9,747 nucleotides of DNA from Actinomycetes bacterium. Its GTDB lineage: Bacteria; Actinomycetota; Actinomycetes; S36-B12; UBA5976. A program made the position numbers and the translations under genes. The notes beneath the pieces are model-generated. The model did not search any database. It was not told where the DNA came from and was given only the letters and a program-made list of their open reading frames with translations. Each line of letters starts with the position of its first letter. The stretch's first letter is position 1. Below, piece after piece: positions 1 through 7,055 of this stretch. Location: contig JAJXSV010000077.1 in assembly GCA_021784375.1 (NCBI GenBank), positions 1-9,747 of the forward strand. The letters run 5' to 3'.

Positions 1-962
1 GCTGGCGTCTGCGCTTCGACATCCGCGACAGCGGTCTGGGCAAGGCCGGCTCACTCGCCGTCTGGACCTTGGCGCTGGTGGTGGTGAACCAGCTGGCCTT
101 CGTCGTGGTGACGCGACTGGCAACGAGCGCCAACGTGCAGGCGCTGGCCGCGGGCACCACCGCTGCCGGCCTCACCACGTACCAGAAGGCGTACCTCATC
201 TTCATCCTGCCGCACTCCATCATCACGGTGTCACTCGTGACCGCGCTGCTGCCGTCGCTGAGCCGGATCGCGCATGCGGGGGACATGCTCGGTGTGGGTC
301 GTTCGGTGGCCCACGCCGTGCGCACGGTGGGTGCCATCATCATCCCCGTCGCCGGCATCTTCATGGTGCTCGCGCCGGAGATGACCCGGCTCATGTTCGG
401 CTTCGGCGCGGCCACCACGGACTCTGCCATCGAGACCGGGCGAGTCGTGCAGGTCTTCGCCTTCGGCATCCTGCCCTTCACCCTCGTGTACCTCCTCTTC
501 CGGGGCTGGTACTCCGTCGAGGACACGCGCTCGCCGTTCTGGATCACGGTGCTCGTGAACATCGTGAACCTGGGGATCTCGATCCCGCTCTTCATGGTCG
601 TGCCCGTGCGGCAGAAGGTGGCCGCGCTCGGGGTGGCCTACGTGATCTCCTATTGGGTGGCATTGTTCGTCGCCTGGCCGCGCCTGCGCCGCGAGTTGAC
701 GGATCTCCAGACCTTCATCTCGGTGCGCACGCTGGTGCGCGCAACCGTGGCCACCGCCGTGGCCGTGGGCGTGGGCGAGGTGCTCAAACTGGCTTCGGCA
801 CCGTGGTTCGCACACGCGGGCCGCCTCCTGCTGCTGGTGCTGACAGTGATCGTGGCGTCCGTCATCGGCGCCCTCTACGTCATGCTCGCCCACCGCATGC
901 ACATCGACGAGGTGCGCTGGGCCGTGGATACGCTGGGTCAGCGACTGGGCCGCAGCGCATAG
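1..962 (+). CDS. murJ: Lipid II flippase MurJ (MviN family), C-terminal part, 5' end outside window
   Basis: The reading frame is open from the left edge (first whole codon at position 3) to a TAG at 960-962, giving about 319 residues. That is the C-terminal 60% or so of a family usually around 520-550 residues. MurJ moves lipid II from the inner to the outer face of the cytoplasmic membrane for peptidoglycan synthesis. Several hydrophobic helices separated by short polar loops are visible. The segment with LPHSIITVSLVTALLPSLSR (about 75 residues into the fragment) matches the conserved MurJ/MviN core that ends in LLPSLSR. A TTG at 69 is an internal codon, not the start. The protein stops shortly after its last helix (ending GQRLGRSA), so it lacks the cytoplasmic pseudokinase and extracellular domain of mycobacterial MviN. 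trxB follows after 107 bp. Confidence 0.9.
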   Translation, partial: WRLRFDIRDSGLGKAGSLAVWTLALVVVNQLAFVVVTRLATSANVQALAAGTTAAGLTTYQKAYLIFILPHSIITVSLVTALLPSLSRIAHAGDMLGVGRSVAHAVRTVGAIIIPVAGIFMVLAPEMTRLMFGFGAATTDSAIETGRVVQVFAFGILPFTLVYLLFRGWYSVEDTRSPFWITVLVNIVNLGISIPLFMVVPVRQKVAALGVAYVISYWVALFVAWPRLRRELTDLQTFISVRTLVRATVATAVAVGVGEVLKLASAPWFAHAGRLLLLVLTVIVASVIGALYVMLAHRMHIDEVRWAVDTLGQRLGRSA

Positions 963-1031
963 CGCGGGCCCTCGCCAGCAGCGCCGCACGTGGTGGCAAC
1001 CGCGCGTCGGCGGGAATTCGGCACCCTCGCC

Positions 1032-1037
1032 TAGGGT
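1032..1037 (+). promoter_or_regulatory. Candidate -10 element (TAGGGT) for trxB
   Basis: TAGGGT fits the actinobacterial TAnnnT -10 pattern and lies 32 bp upstream of the trxB start, leaving room for a short leader that carries the SD. No convincing -35 hexamer is seen about 17 bp upstream. The call rests on the hexamer and its position only. Confidence 0.35.
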
Positions 1038-1069
1038 TGTAGCAGCAGGAAATCGCCAAGGAGTGCAAG

Positions 1070-2002
1070 GTGTCAGACGTTCGCGAGGTCATCATCATCG
1101 GGTCCGGCCCAGCCGGGTACACGGCCGCCGTGTACGCGGGACGGGCGCAGTTGAACCCGATCGTGTTCGAGGGCGCCGTCACCGCTGGCGGGGCCCTCAT
1201 GAACACGACCGAGGTGGAGAACTTCCCCGGCTTCGAGGACGGCATCATGGGCCCGCAACTCATGGAGAACATGCGTGCGCAGGCCAAGCGCTTCGGTGCC
1301 GAGCTCATCACCGATGACGTCACCTCGGTGGACCTCGATGGGGATGTGAAGACCGTCGTCGACGGCAACGGGAACACCTACCGCGCCAAGTCCGTGATCC
1401 TGGCCATGGGGTCGGGCTACCGCGAGCTCGGCGTGCCCGGCGAGAAGAAGCTCTCCGGTCACGGCGTCTCCTGGTGCGCCACCTGTGACGGCTTCTTCTT
1501 CCGGGGCCAGACCATCGCGGTCGTCGGTGGTGGCGACTCGGCCGTCGAGGAGGCCACCTTCCTCAGCCGCTTCGCCGAGAAGGTGTACCTCGTCCACAGA
1601 CGCGGCGAGCTCCGGGCCTCGCGCATCATGATCGAGCGTGCCGAGAAGGACCCCAAGATCGAGTTCGTCTGGAACAGCAAGGTGGTCGAGGTGCTCGGCA
1701 CGGACCAGGTCTCGGGCCTGCTCCTCGAGGACACGCTGAACGGCGAGCGCCGCACGCTCGACGTCACCGGCTGCTTCGTCGCCATCGGCCACGATCCGCG
1801 CAGCGCCATCGTCAACGGCAAGGTCACGCTCGATGGCGAGGGCTACGTGGTCACGGACGGGCGCAGCACGCGGACCTCCGCCGACGGCGTCTTCGCCTGT
1901 GGTGACCTCGTCGACCACACGTACCGGCAGGCCATCACGGCCGCGGGGAGCGGATGCGCAGCAGCCCTGGACGCTGAGCGCTTCCTGGCATCCCTCGTCT
2001 GA
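1070..2002 (+). CDS. trxB: Thioredoxin-disulfide reductase (NADPH)
   Basis: This 310-residue flavoprotein reduces oxidised thioredoxin with NADPH in the cytoplasm. The length is normal for the low-molecular-weight bacterial type. FAD-binding GSGPAG is at residues 11-16, the redox-active CATC at 136-139, the NADPH-binding GGGDSA at 153-158 with HRR at 176-178, and the C-terminal FAD-contacting CGD at 277-279, followed by the RQA motif at 286-288. The start is GTG: an SD AAGGAG at 1058-1063 sits 6 nt upstream, and translation from there (MSDVREV) leads straight into the first beta strand. trxA follows 38 bp downstream, so the enzyme lies next to its substrate's gene. The identification is firm. 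Confidence 0.97.
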   Translation: MSDVREVIIIGSGPAGYTAAVYAGRAQLNPIVFEGAVTAGGALMNTTEVENFPGFEDGIMGPQLMENMRAQAKRFGAELITDDVTSVDLDGDVKTVVDGNGNTYRAKSVILAMGSGYRELGVPGEKKLSGHGVSWCATCDGFFFRGQTIAVVGGGDSAVEEATFLSRFAEKVYLVHRRGELRASRIMIERAEKDPKIEFVWNSKVVEVLGTDQVSGLLLEDTLNGERRTLDVTGCFVAIGHDPRSAIVNGKVTLDGEGYVVTDGRSTRTSADGVFACGDLVDHTYRQAITAAGSGCAAALDAERFLASLV

Positions 2003-2011
2003 GCCCGCCGA

Positions 2012-2017
2012 TAGTCT
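2012..2017 (+). promoter_or_regulatory. Candidate -10 element (TAGTCT) for trxA
   Basis: TAGTCT fits TAnnnT and lies in the 38-bp gap between trxB and trxA, 23 bp before the trxA ATG. It would place a start site just ahead of the SD GAAGGAG. No recognisable -35 is present. Read-through from trxB is equally possible. Confidence 0.28.
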
Positions 2018-2040
2018 TAGCAACGAAACGAAGGAGCACC

Positions 2041-2364
2041 ATGGCTGCCACGGTTACCATCACTGACGCCACATTCGAGGCCGAAGTGCTGAAGGCGAAC
2101 ACACCCGTCATCGTCGACTTCTGGGCCGAGTGGTGCGGGCCGTGCAAGCTCGTCGGGCCCATCCTGGAGGAGATCGCTGCCGCCAACGCCGGCAAGATCA
2201 AGATCACCAAGCTGAACGTCGACGAGAACCCGATCGAGCCCGCGAAGGCCCGTGTGACGTCCATCCCCACCATGAACGTGTACGTGAAGGGCGAGCTCGT
2301 GAAGCAGATCATCGGCGCCAAGCCCAAGGCTGCGCTGCTCGCGGATCTCGCCGCCTACCTCTAG
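2041..2364 (+). CDS. trxA: Thioredoxin
   Basis: A 107-residue single-domain thioredoxin of standard length. It is the cytoplasmic dithiol donor for ribonucleotide reductase, methionine sulfoxide reductase and similar enzymes, and is kept reduced by the TrxB encoded just upstream. The active site WCGPC is at residues 31-35 (Cys32 and Cys35), the buried acid Asp26 is in VDFWAEWCGPC, and the cis-proline loop SIPT has Pro76. There is no signal peptide or lipobox. The ATG is set by the strong SD GAAGGAG four bases upstream. The stop at 2362-2364 is three bases before the next start codon, so the three genes 1070-3444 are probably one transcription unit. Confidence 0.97.
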   Translation: MAATVTITDATFEAEVLKANTPVIVDFWAEWCGPCKLVGPILEEIAAANAGKIKITKLNVDENPIEPAKARVTSIPTMNVYVKGELVKQIIGAKPKAALLADLAAYL

Positions 2365-2367
2365 TCA

Positions 2368-3444
2368 ATGCCGATGGCCATGCGCCTCGGGGATCACGGT
2401 CCTGAGATCGTCGAACTCCGAGCACGGCTTGCGCGTCTGGGCCTGCTCGACCAGGCCGGCGCGTCCGACGCATTCGACCAGCAGGTCGATCGCGCGGTTC
2501 GCTCGTTCCAGCAGGAACGCGGTCTCACCATCGACGGGCTGGTCGGTCCGCATACGATGCGCCAACTCGACGAGGCCCGTTGGCAACTGGGTGACCGGGC
2601 CCTGTCGTTCACTCCCGGGCATCTCATGCGCGGCGACGATGTCGTTGCGCTGCAACGGCGATTGACCTCGCTCGGCTTCGACGCCGGCCGCGTGGACGGG
2701 ATCTTCGGCAAGCAGACGGACGCAGCGCTGCGCGAATTCCAACGTGGCGTCGGCGTCGTCGCCGACGGCACCGCCGGAGTGCAGACCTTCCGCGCCCTGG
2801 ACCGGCTGGGCCGCCCCATCGTCGGAGGCTCGCCGGATCGGCTGCGCCAGCACCTGCAGCTCGACGCCATGCGCACCGGGATCAGTGACAAGGTCATCGT
2901 CCTCGACCCCGCGCACGGGGCTGATGATCCGGGCAATGTCGTCGGCGACCTCTGCGAGGCCACCCTCATGGGCGACCTGGCGACTCGCATCGAGGGACGC
3001 CTGGCCGCGCTCGGCACCAGCGTCCTCCTCACCCGTCCCGTCGCCGGGGCCTCGACCACGGACCTGGAGCGCGCCACCTTCGCCAACGACACCGGTGCCG
3101 ACCTCTTCGTGTCCTTCCACGCGGACGCCTGCGTCAACGGCCGCGCGCGCGGCGTCGCCTCCTTCCACTACGGCGTGGCACCCGACTCCGGTTGGTCGCA
3201 CAGCGGCGAGCGCGCCGCCCGTCGCATCCACGGTGCCATCCTGCAGGCCACGGCGCTGGCCGACTGCCGCGTGCAGTACAAGACCTGGGAGTTGCTGCGT
3301 CTCACCCGCATGCCGGCTGTGTGGCTGGAGGCCGGTTACCTGTCGAACTCGGAGGATGCCGCGCACTGGCGCGACCCGCTGTTCATCGACCGCTTGGCCG
3401 AGGCCATCTCCGAGGGCATCGTCGCCTTCTTCACCCCCGCCTGA
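2368..3444 (+). CDS. cwlM: CwlM-like N-acetylmuramoyl-L-alanine amidase-fold protein, cytoplasmic
   Basis: A 358-residue protein with two peptidoglycan_binding_1 domains (about residues 5-72 and 84-147) and an Amidase_3 domain (about 175-355). Family zinc and catalytic residues are present: His183 in LDPAHG, Glu197 in CEATLM, His251 in SFHAD and Glu321 in WLEAGYLSN. There is no signal peptide; the first binding domain begins at the N-terminus, as in mycobacterial CwlM. CwlM is known as a cytoplasmic regulator of MurA and, through FhaA, of MurJ, controlled by PknB phosphorylation near its C-terminus. Here the protein ends right after the amidase domain (FFTPA), without that tail. It starts three bases after trxA with no good SD, so translational coupling is likely; in-frame ATGs at 2374 and 2380 are alternatives. 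Position after murJ-trxB-trxA supports CwlM. Whether it cleaves peptidoglycan is unknown. Confidence 0.88.
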   Translation: MPMAMRLGDHGPEIVELRARLARLGLLDQAGASDAFDQQVDRAVRSFQQERGLTIDGLVGPHTMRQLDEARWQLGDRALSFTPGHLMRGDDVVALQRRLTSLGFDAGRVDGIFGKQTDAALREFQRGVGVVADGTAGVQTFRALDRLGRPIVGGSPDRLRQHLQLDAMRTGISDKVIVLDPAHGADDPGNVVGDLCEATLMGDLATRIEGRLAALGTSVLLTRPVAGASTTDLERATFANDTGADLFVSFHADACVNGRARGVASFHYGVAPDSGWSHSGERAARRIHGAILQATALADCRVQYKTWELLRLTRMPAVWLEAGYLSNSEDAAHWRDPLFIDRLAEAISEGIVAFFTPA

Positions 3445-3494
3445 CGAGAGCGCCTGCGCCGCTGCCGACTGCTCGATCCGATCGTCGACACGGT

Positions 3495-3519
3495 GGGTTG
3501 CCCGCTCCGCGGGTCACCC
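3495..3519 (+). terminator. Probable terminator hairpin after the trxB-trxA-cwlM unit
   Basis: An inverted repeat with CCCGC (3501-3505) pairing GCGGG (3509-3513) across a 3-nt loop, extended by GGGT (3495-3498) with ACCC (3516-3519) around a short imperfect inner region. It lies 50 bp after the cwlM stop and well before the next SD. No U-run follows, which is common for terminators in high-GC actinobacteria, so termination is inferred from stem strength and position. Confidence 0.45.
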
Positions 3520-3577
3520 GATTGGGAGTGGAGCCGCCTCATACGGAATGCTTGCGCGGGAGAAGGAGGTGCGCGTG

Positions 3578-4888
3578 ATGTCGCAAATTGTCGGTTCTCG
3601 TCTTGATCCCTGGGTGGAGTCGTACGCCGCGCGCACGTCCTCCATGACCGTCAGCGAGATCCGCTCGCTCTTCGCCGTGGCGTCCCGCCCCGAGGTGGTG
3701 AGCCTCGCAGGTGGTATGCCGTTCGTTTCCGCGCTCCCCATGGAGGCCATGGCCGAGACCGTGCGTCGACTCCTCCTGGAGCAGGGCGCGGTGGCCCTCC
3801 AGTACGGCTCCGGGCAGGGTGAGCCGCGACTTCGCGAGCAGATCACCGAGGTCATGGCCGAGGTCGGCATCCACGCCCACCCCGACGACGTCGTGGTCAC
3901 GGCGGGCTCCCAGATGGCCCTCGACCTCATGGTCCGCATCTTCTGCGACCCGGGCGACGTGGTGCTCGTGGAGGCGCCCAGCTACGTGGGCGCACTCGGT
4001 GTGTTCCGGGCCTACGAGGCCGAGGTCATCCATGTCGCCATGGACGAGCAGGGCCTGAACCCGGTGGCGCTGCAGGAGACGATCGACGCCGTGCACGCGC
4101 AGGGCAAGACCATCAAACTCATCTACACCATCCCCTCGTACCACAATCCGGGTGGCATCTCACAGGGTCCGCTGCGTCGGCAGGAGGTGCTCGAGGTCTC
4201 CAAGCGCAACCACATCCTGCTGCTCGAGGACGATCCCTACGGGTTGCTGGGCTTCGACGGCGTGGTGCCCCGTGCGATCCGCGCAGATGATGCGGACAAC
4301 GTCGTCTACCTCGGCTCCTTCTCCAAGACCATCGCCAGCGGGCTGCGCGTGGGCTGGGCGCTGGCCCCCCACGCGATTCGCGAGAAGCTCGTCATTGCTG
4401 CGGAATCGGCCATCCTCTGCCCCAGCAACTTCGCCCAGATGACTGTCAGCTCGTACCTCGAGACCCAGCCCTGGCGGGACAACATCAAGGTCTTCCGCGA
4501 GTTGTACCACGAGCGCCGCGATGCGCTGCTGGACTCGATGAAGGTGCTCATGCCCGATGGCACCACCTGGACGACACCGAGCGGGGGCTTCTACTCGTGG
4601 CTCACCCTGCCCGAGGGGATCGACGCCAAGGCCATGCTGCCGCGAGCGGTCACCGCACTGGTGGCGTACGTTCCGGGTACTGGCTTCTACGTCAACGGCG
4701 AAGGGCGGCAGTCGATGCGACTCTCCTACTGCTATCCGACGCCGGAGCGCATCCGGGAGGGCGTGGGCCGGCTGGCCGGTGTCATCCGCGCCGAGTTGGA
4801 GCTGCTCGAGACCTTCGGGCCCGATGCCATGCCGCACACGCCCATGCCGAGTTTCGGCGCCAACACCCCGGCACCGGACATGGCATGA
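3578..4888 (+). CDS. PLP-dependent aminotransferase, class I/II fold (2-aminoadipate/aromatic aminotransferase-like)
   Basis: A 436-residue cytoplasmic aminotransferase of fold type I. The PLP lysine is Lys250 in GSFSKT. Asp218 and Tyr221 (EDDPYG) should contact the pyridine nitrogen and O3', Asn190 (HNPGG) lies in the cofactor pocket, and Arg381 (MRLSY) should bind the substrate alpha-carboxylate. The overall pattern (SLAGGMP, QYGSGQGEPRLR, IPSYHNPGG, EDDPYGLLGFDG) resembles the LysN/2-aminoadipate and MocR-type aminotransferase subgroup without a DNA-binding domain. The substrate cannot be read from sequence. The ATG at 3578 was chosen because a near-perfect SD AGAAGGAGGT (3561-3570) lies 7 nt upstream; the frame is open far upstream, but that part overlaps cwlM and is not real. 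Its stop overlaps the ligase start (ATGA), indicating coupled translation. Confidence 0.9.
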   Translation: MSQIVGSRLDPWVESYAARTSSMTVSEIRSLFAVASRPEVVSLAGGMPFVSALPMEAMAETVRRLLLEQGAVALQYGSGQGEPRLREQITEVMAEVGIHAHPDDVVVTAGSQMALDLMVRIFCDPGDVVLVEAPSYVGALGVFRAYEAEVIHVAMDEQGLNPVALQETIDAVHAQGKTIKLIYTIPSYHNPGGISQGPLRRQEVLEVSKRNHILLLEDDPYGLLGFDGVVPRAIRADDADNVVYLGSFSKTIASGLRVGWALAPHAIREKLVIAAESAILCPSNFAQMTVSSYLETQPWRDNIKVFRELYHERRDALLDSMKVLMPDGTTWTTPSGGFYSWLTLPEGIDAKAMLPRAVTALVAYVPGTGFYVNGEGRQSMRLSYCYPTPERIREGVGRLAGVIRAELELLETFGPDAMPHTPMPSFGANTPAPDMA

Positions 4889-5832
4889 GCGTCGTCATCC
4901 TCGCCGGCGGGCTCTCGCACGAACGTGACGTCTCGATCCGCTCGGGGCGGCGGGTCTGGGAGTCCCTGCTCGACGCCGGTGTCGAAGCCACCGTGCGCGA
5001 TGTCGACGCCAATCTGCTCGGGCAGTGGGCCATCGAACCCCCGACCGTCGCGCTCCCCATGCTGCACGGTGCCCCCGGTGAGGACGGTGCGCTGCGGGAC
5101 GTGCTCGAGTCGCTGCGCATCCCCTTTGTCGGATCGACCGCGGCCGCCAGCCGCATGGCCTTCGACAAGCCCATCGCCAAGTCCATCGTCGCCGCCGCCG
5201 GGATCAGCACGCCCGACGCCGTGGCCCTTCCGCACGCCACCTTCCGCGAGCTGGGCGCGGATGCCGTCATCACGGCGGTGGTCGACCGGGTCCAACTTCC
5301 GATCATCGTGAAGCCGACCAAGGGCGGCTCCAGCCTCGGTGCGACCATCGTGCGTGCCAAGACCGAGTTGGCCTCGGCCCTGGTGGCGGCGTTCGCGTAC
5401 GGTGACGTCGTCCTCATCGAGCACTTCGTCACTGGTGTCGAGGTTGCCGTATCCGTCATCGAGCGTGCCGGCACGCCGGTGGCGCTACCCGCAGTCGAGG
5501 TCGTGCCCGACGGCGGTTTCTACAACTACACCGCGCGCTACACCGCTGGCACCACGGAATTCTTCGCACCAGCAAGGCTTTCTGAGGAATCTGCAACGGC
5601 CGTGGCGGATGTCGCGGTGCGCGCACATCTCGCGCTCGGCCTGCGTGACCTCTCCCGCAGCGACCTCATCGTCGACGCCGACGGCGTGGTCTGGTTCCTG
5701 GAGGTGAACGTGGCGCCGGGTATGACGGAGACGTCGCTCTTCCCGCAGGCCCTGGCTGCAGCGGGCCTCGATCTGGGGCAGTCGCTGCGCGAATTGGTCG
5801 AGGCGGCGGGCCGTCGTACAGTGAATCCATGA
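4885..5832 (+). CDS. D-alanine--D-alanine ligase family protein (ATP-grasp)
   Basis: A 315-residue ATP-grasp ligase, close to the usual Ddl length of about 306-370. Ddl joins two D-alanines for the peptidoglycan stem peptide. Family signatures are GGLSHERDVS with Glu13 for the first D-Ala, HGAPGEDG (61-68), VKPTKGGSSLG (142-152), the omega loop FYNYTARY with Tyr219 at the position that separates D-Ala-D-Ala from depsipeptide ligases, SRSD (258-261, catalytic Arg259) and LEVNVAPGMT (Asn275). The residue before the key tyrosine is Arg218 where E. coli DdlB has Lys215. It starts in an ATGA overlap with the aminotransferase and has no SD of its own. Actinomycetes normally have a main ddl elsewhere, so this could be a paralogue with a different amino acid partner. 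Family assignment is firm; substrate is inferred. Confidence 0.87.
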   Translation: MSVVILAGGLSHERDVSIRSGRRVWESLLDAGVEATVRDVDANLLGQWAIEPPTVALPMLHGAPGEDGALRDVLESLRIPFVGSTAAASRMAFDKPIAKSIVAAAGISTPDAVALPHATFRELGADAVITAVVDRVQLPIIVKPTKGGSSLGATIVRAKTELASALVAAFAYGDVVLIEHFVTGVEVAVSVIERAGTPVALPAVEVVPDGGFYNYTARYTAGTTEFFAPARLSEESATAVADVAVRAHLALGLRDLSRSDLIVDADGVVWFLEVNVAPGMTETSLFPQALAAAGLDLGQSLRELVEAAGRRTVNP

Positions 5833-6035
5833 TCACTACTGACTTCAAGGTCGAAGGCATGACCTGCGGCCACTGTGCCAGCGCCGTCACAACGGAAATC
5901 AAGAAGATCGCCGGTGTTGAGGACGTGCGCGTCACGGTCGAGTCGGGTGCCGTTGTCGTTGACTCCGCCGCCGCCATCAACCTCGACGACGTTGCCGCAG
6001 CCGTCGATGAGGCCGGCTACACGCTCGTCCGCTGA
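5829..6035 (+). CDS. Heavy-metal-associated (HMA) domain protein, copper chaperone-like
   Basis: A 68-residue single HMA domain with the metal-binding motif GMTCGHC (Cys13 and Cys16) and the beta-alpha-beta-beta-alpha-beta pattern of CopZ/Atx1 proteins (KVEGMTCGHC, VEDVRVTVESGAVVVD, AAAVDEAGYTLV). Such proteins bind Cu(I) and pass it to P-type ATPases in the cytoplasm. No copper ATPase or CsoR-type repressor is in the window, so the partner must be elsewhere. The ATG overlaps the ligase stop (ATGA) and there is no SD, so it depends on translation of the upstream genes. Copper as the metal is inferred from the family. Confidence 0.88.
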   Translation: MITTDFKVEGMTCGHCASAVTTEIKKIAGVEDVRVTVESGAVVVDSAAAINLDDVAAAVDEAGYTLVR

Positions 6036-6088
6036 TCGCTCCCGCTGGTCCACCAAACAGGCGTCCGGCGCCGATCCGGTGAACGAGC

Positions 6089-6105
6089 GCTCCCGCAAGC
6101 GGAGC
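6089..6105. terminator. Possible bidirectional terminator hairpin between the convergent HMA gene and pheA
   Basis: In the 78-bp convergent gap, GCTCCCG pairs with CGGAGC across a CAAG loop with one bulged C, giving about 6 bp. There is no T-run on either side. It is the only stem of note in the gap; the call rests mostly on location. Confidence 0.33.
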
Positions 6106-6113
6106 CTGCCCGT

Positions 6114-7055
6114 CTAGTTGGCGGGAGGCTTGCCCGTGTCGCGCAGGGCGTCCACCCATTCCACGGAACTGGCGAACGCCTCGTCACTGACCGTCTCCGG
6201 CGCCAGGTTGGCGCGGCCGTCATGGCGCGGGTACGAACCCAGGTACCGCACCTCCAGGCAGATGCGATGCAGTCCCGCCAGTGCCTCGCCAACGCGGGCC
6301 TCGCCGATGTGGCCCTGGATATCGAGCGAGAAGTAGTAGTCGCCCAGTTGCTTCTTGGTGGGTCGAGACTCGATGCGCGTGAGGTTGATGCCGCGCACGG
6401 CGAACTCGGTGAGGATCTCGAGCAGGGCGCCAGCATGATCCTGGCGGATGAAGATGACGAGCGACGTGCAGTCAGCCCCGGTAGGCGGCTGCGGTGCACG
6501 TCGTCGTGAGACGAGCACGAAGCGCGTCTGCGCGTCCTCGTTGTCGCCGATGTTCTCAGCCAGCACCTCGAGCCCGTAGTGCTCGGCAGCGATGCGCGGA
6601 CCGATGGCAGCCTGGAAGCGCGAAGCGGGATCCGCGACATCGATGGCGGCTGAGGCGTTGGAAAGGGCCGACGCGTAATGCGCATCGGGGAGCACGGTGC
6701 CCAGCCATTCGCGGCATTGCGCATAGGCGTGCGGGTGCGTCGTGTAGAGCGAGATGTCGGAGAGGCGCGTTCCTGGACGCACCATGAGCGCGAACTGCAC
6801 GTTGAGCGCGACCTCGTCGACGATGACGAGGGGTTCGCCATAGGCCAGCTCGTCGAGCGTGGTGGCCACCGAGCCCTCGACGGAATTCTCGAGCGGTACC
6901 AATGCCGAATCCACTTCGCCGCGGCGCACGGCATCGAGCGCGGCACTCACGGTCTTGAAGTCGACGAGATCCGCGCTCTGCGCGATGGGCATGGAGAGCA
7001 GCGCCTGCTCGGTGAAGGTGCCGCGTGGCCCGAAGAAGCCGATGCTGGGCATCAT
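6114..7055 (-). CDS. pheA: Prephenate dehydratase
   Basis: A 313-residue monofunctional prephenate dehydratase, which converts prephenate to phenylpyruvate in phenylalanine synthesis. The N-terminal catalytic domain (about residues 3-183) shows GPRGTFTEQA, VPLENSVEGSV and the conserved TRF (177-179) needed for catalysis. The C-terminal ACT domain (about 197-275) has GALLEIL and ESRP (229-232), the phenylalanine-binding motifs, so feedback inhibition by Phe is expected. There is no chorismate mutase domain, as is usual in actinomycetes. The start overlaps the DUF4446 stop in an ATGA; a second ATG immediately follows and could be used instead. No SD is evident, so coupled translation is likely. 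It converges on the HMA gene. Confidence 0.95.
   Translation of the reverse strand: MMPSIGFFGPRGTFTEQALLSMPIAQSADLVDFKTVSAALDAVRRGEVDSALVPLENSVEGSVATTLDELAYGEPLVIVDEVALNVQFALMVRPGTRLSDISLYTTHPHAYAQCREWLGTVLPDAHYASALSNASAAIDVADPASRFQAAIGPRIAAEHYGLEVLAENIGDNEDAQTRFVLVSRRRAPQPPTGADCTSLVIFIRQDHAGALLEILTEFAVRGINLTRIESRPTKKQLGDYYFSLDIQGHIGEARVGEALAGLHRICLEVRYLGSYPRHDGRANLAPETVSDEAFASSVEWVDALRDTGKPPAN

Noticed and set aside
2744..3577. Upstream extension of the aminotransferase frame overlapping cwlM
   Set aside because: The extra residues are Ser/Pro/Thr/Arg-rich shadow sequence of cwlM, and the strong SD fixes the start at 3578.
4597..4884. Upstream extension of the ligase frame within the aminotransferase gene
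   Set aside because: It overlaps the conserved C-terminal part of the aminotransferase, and the Ddl fold begins exactly at MSVVILAGG from the ATG at 4885.
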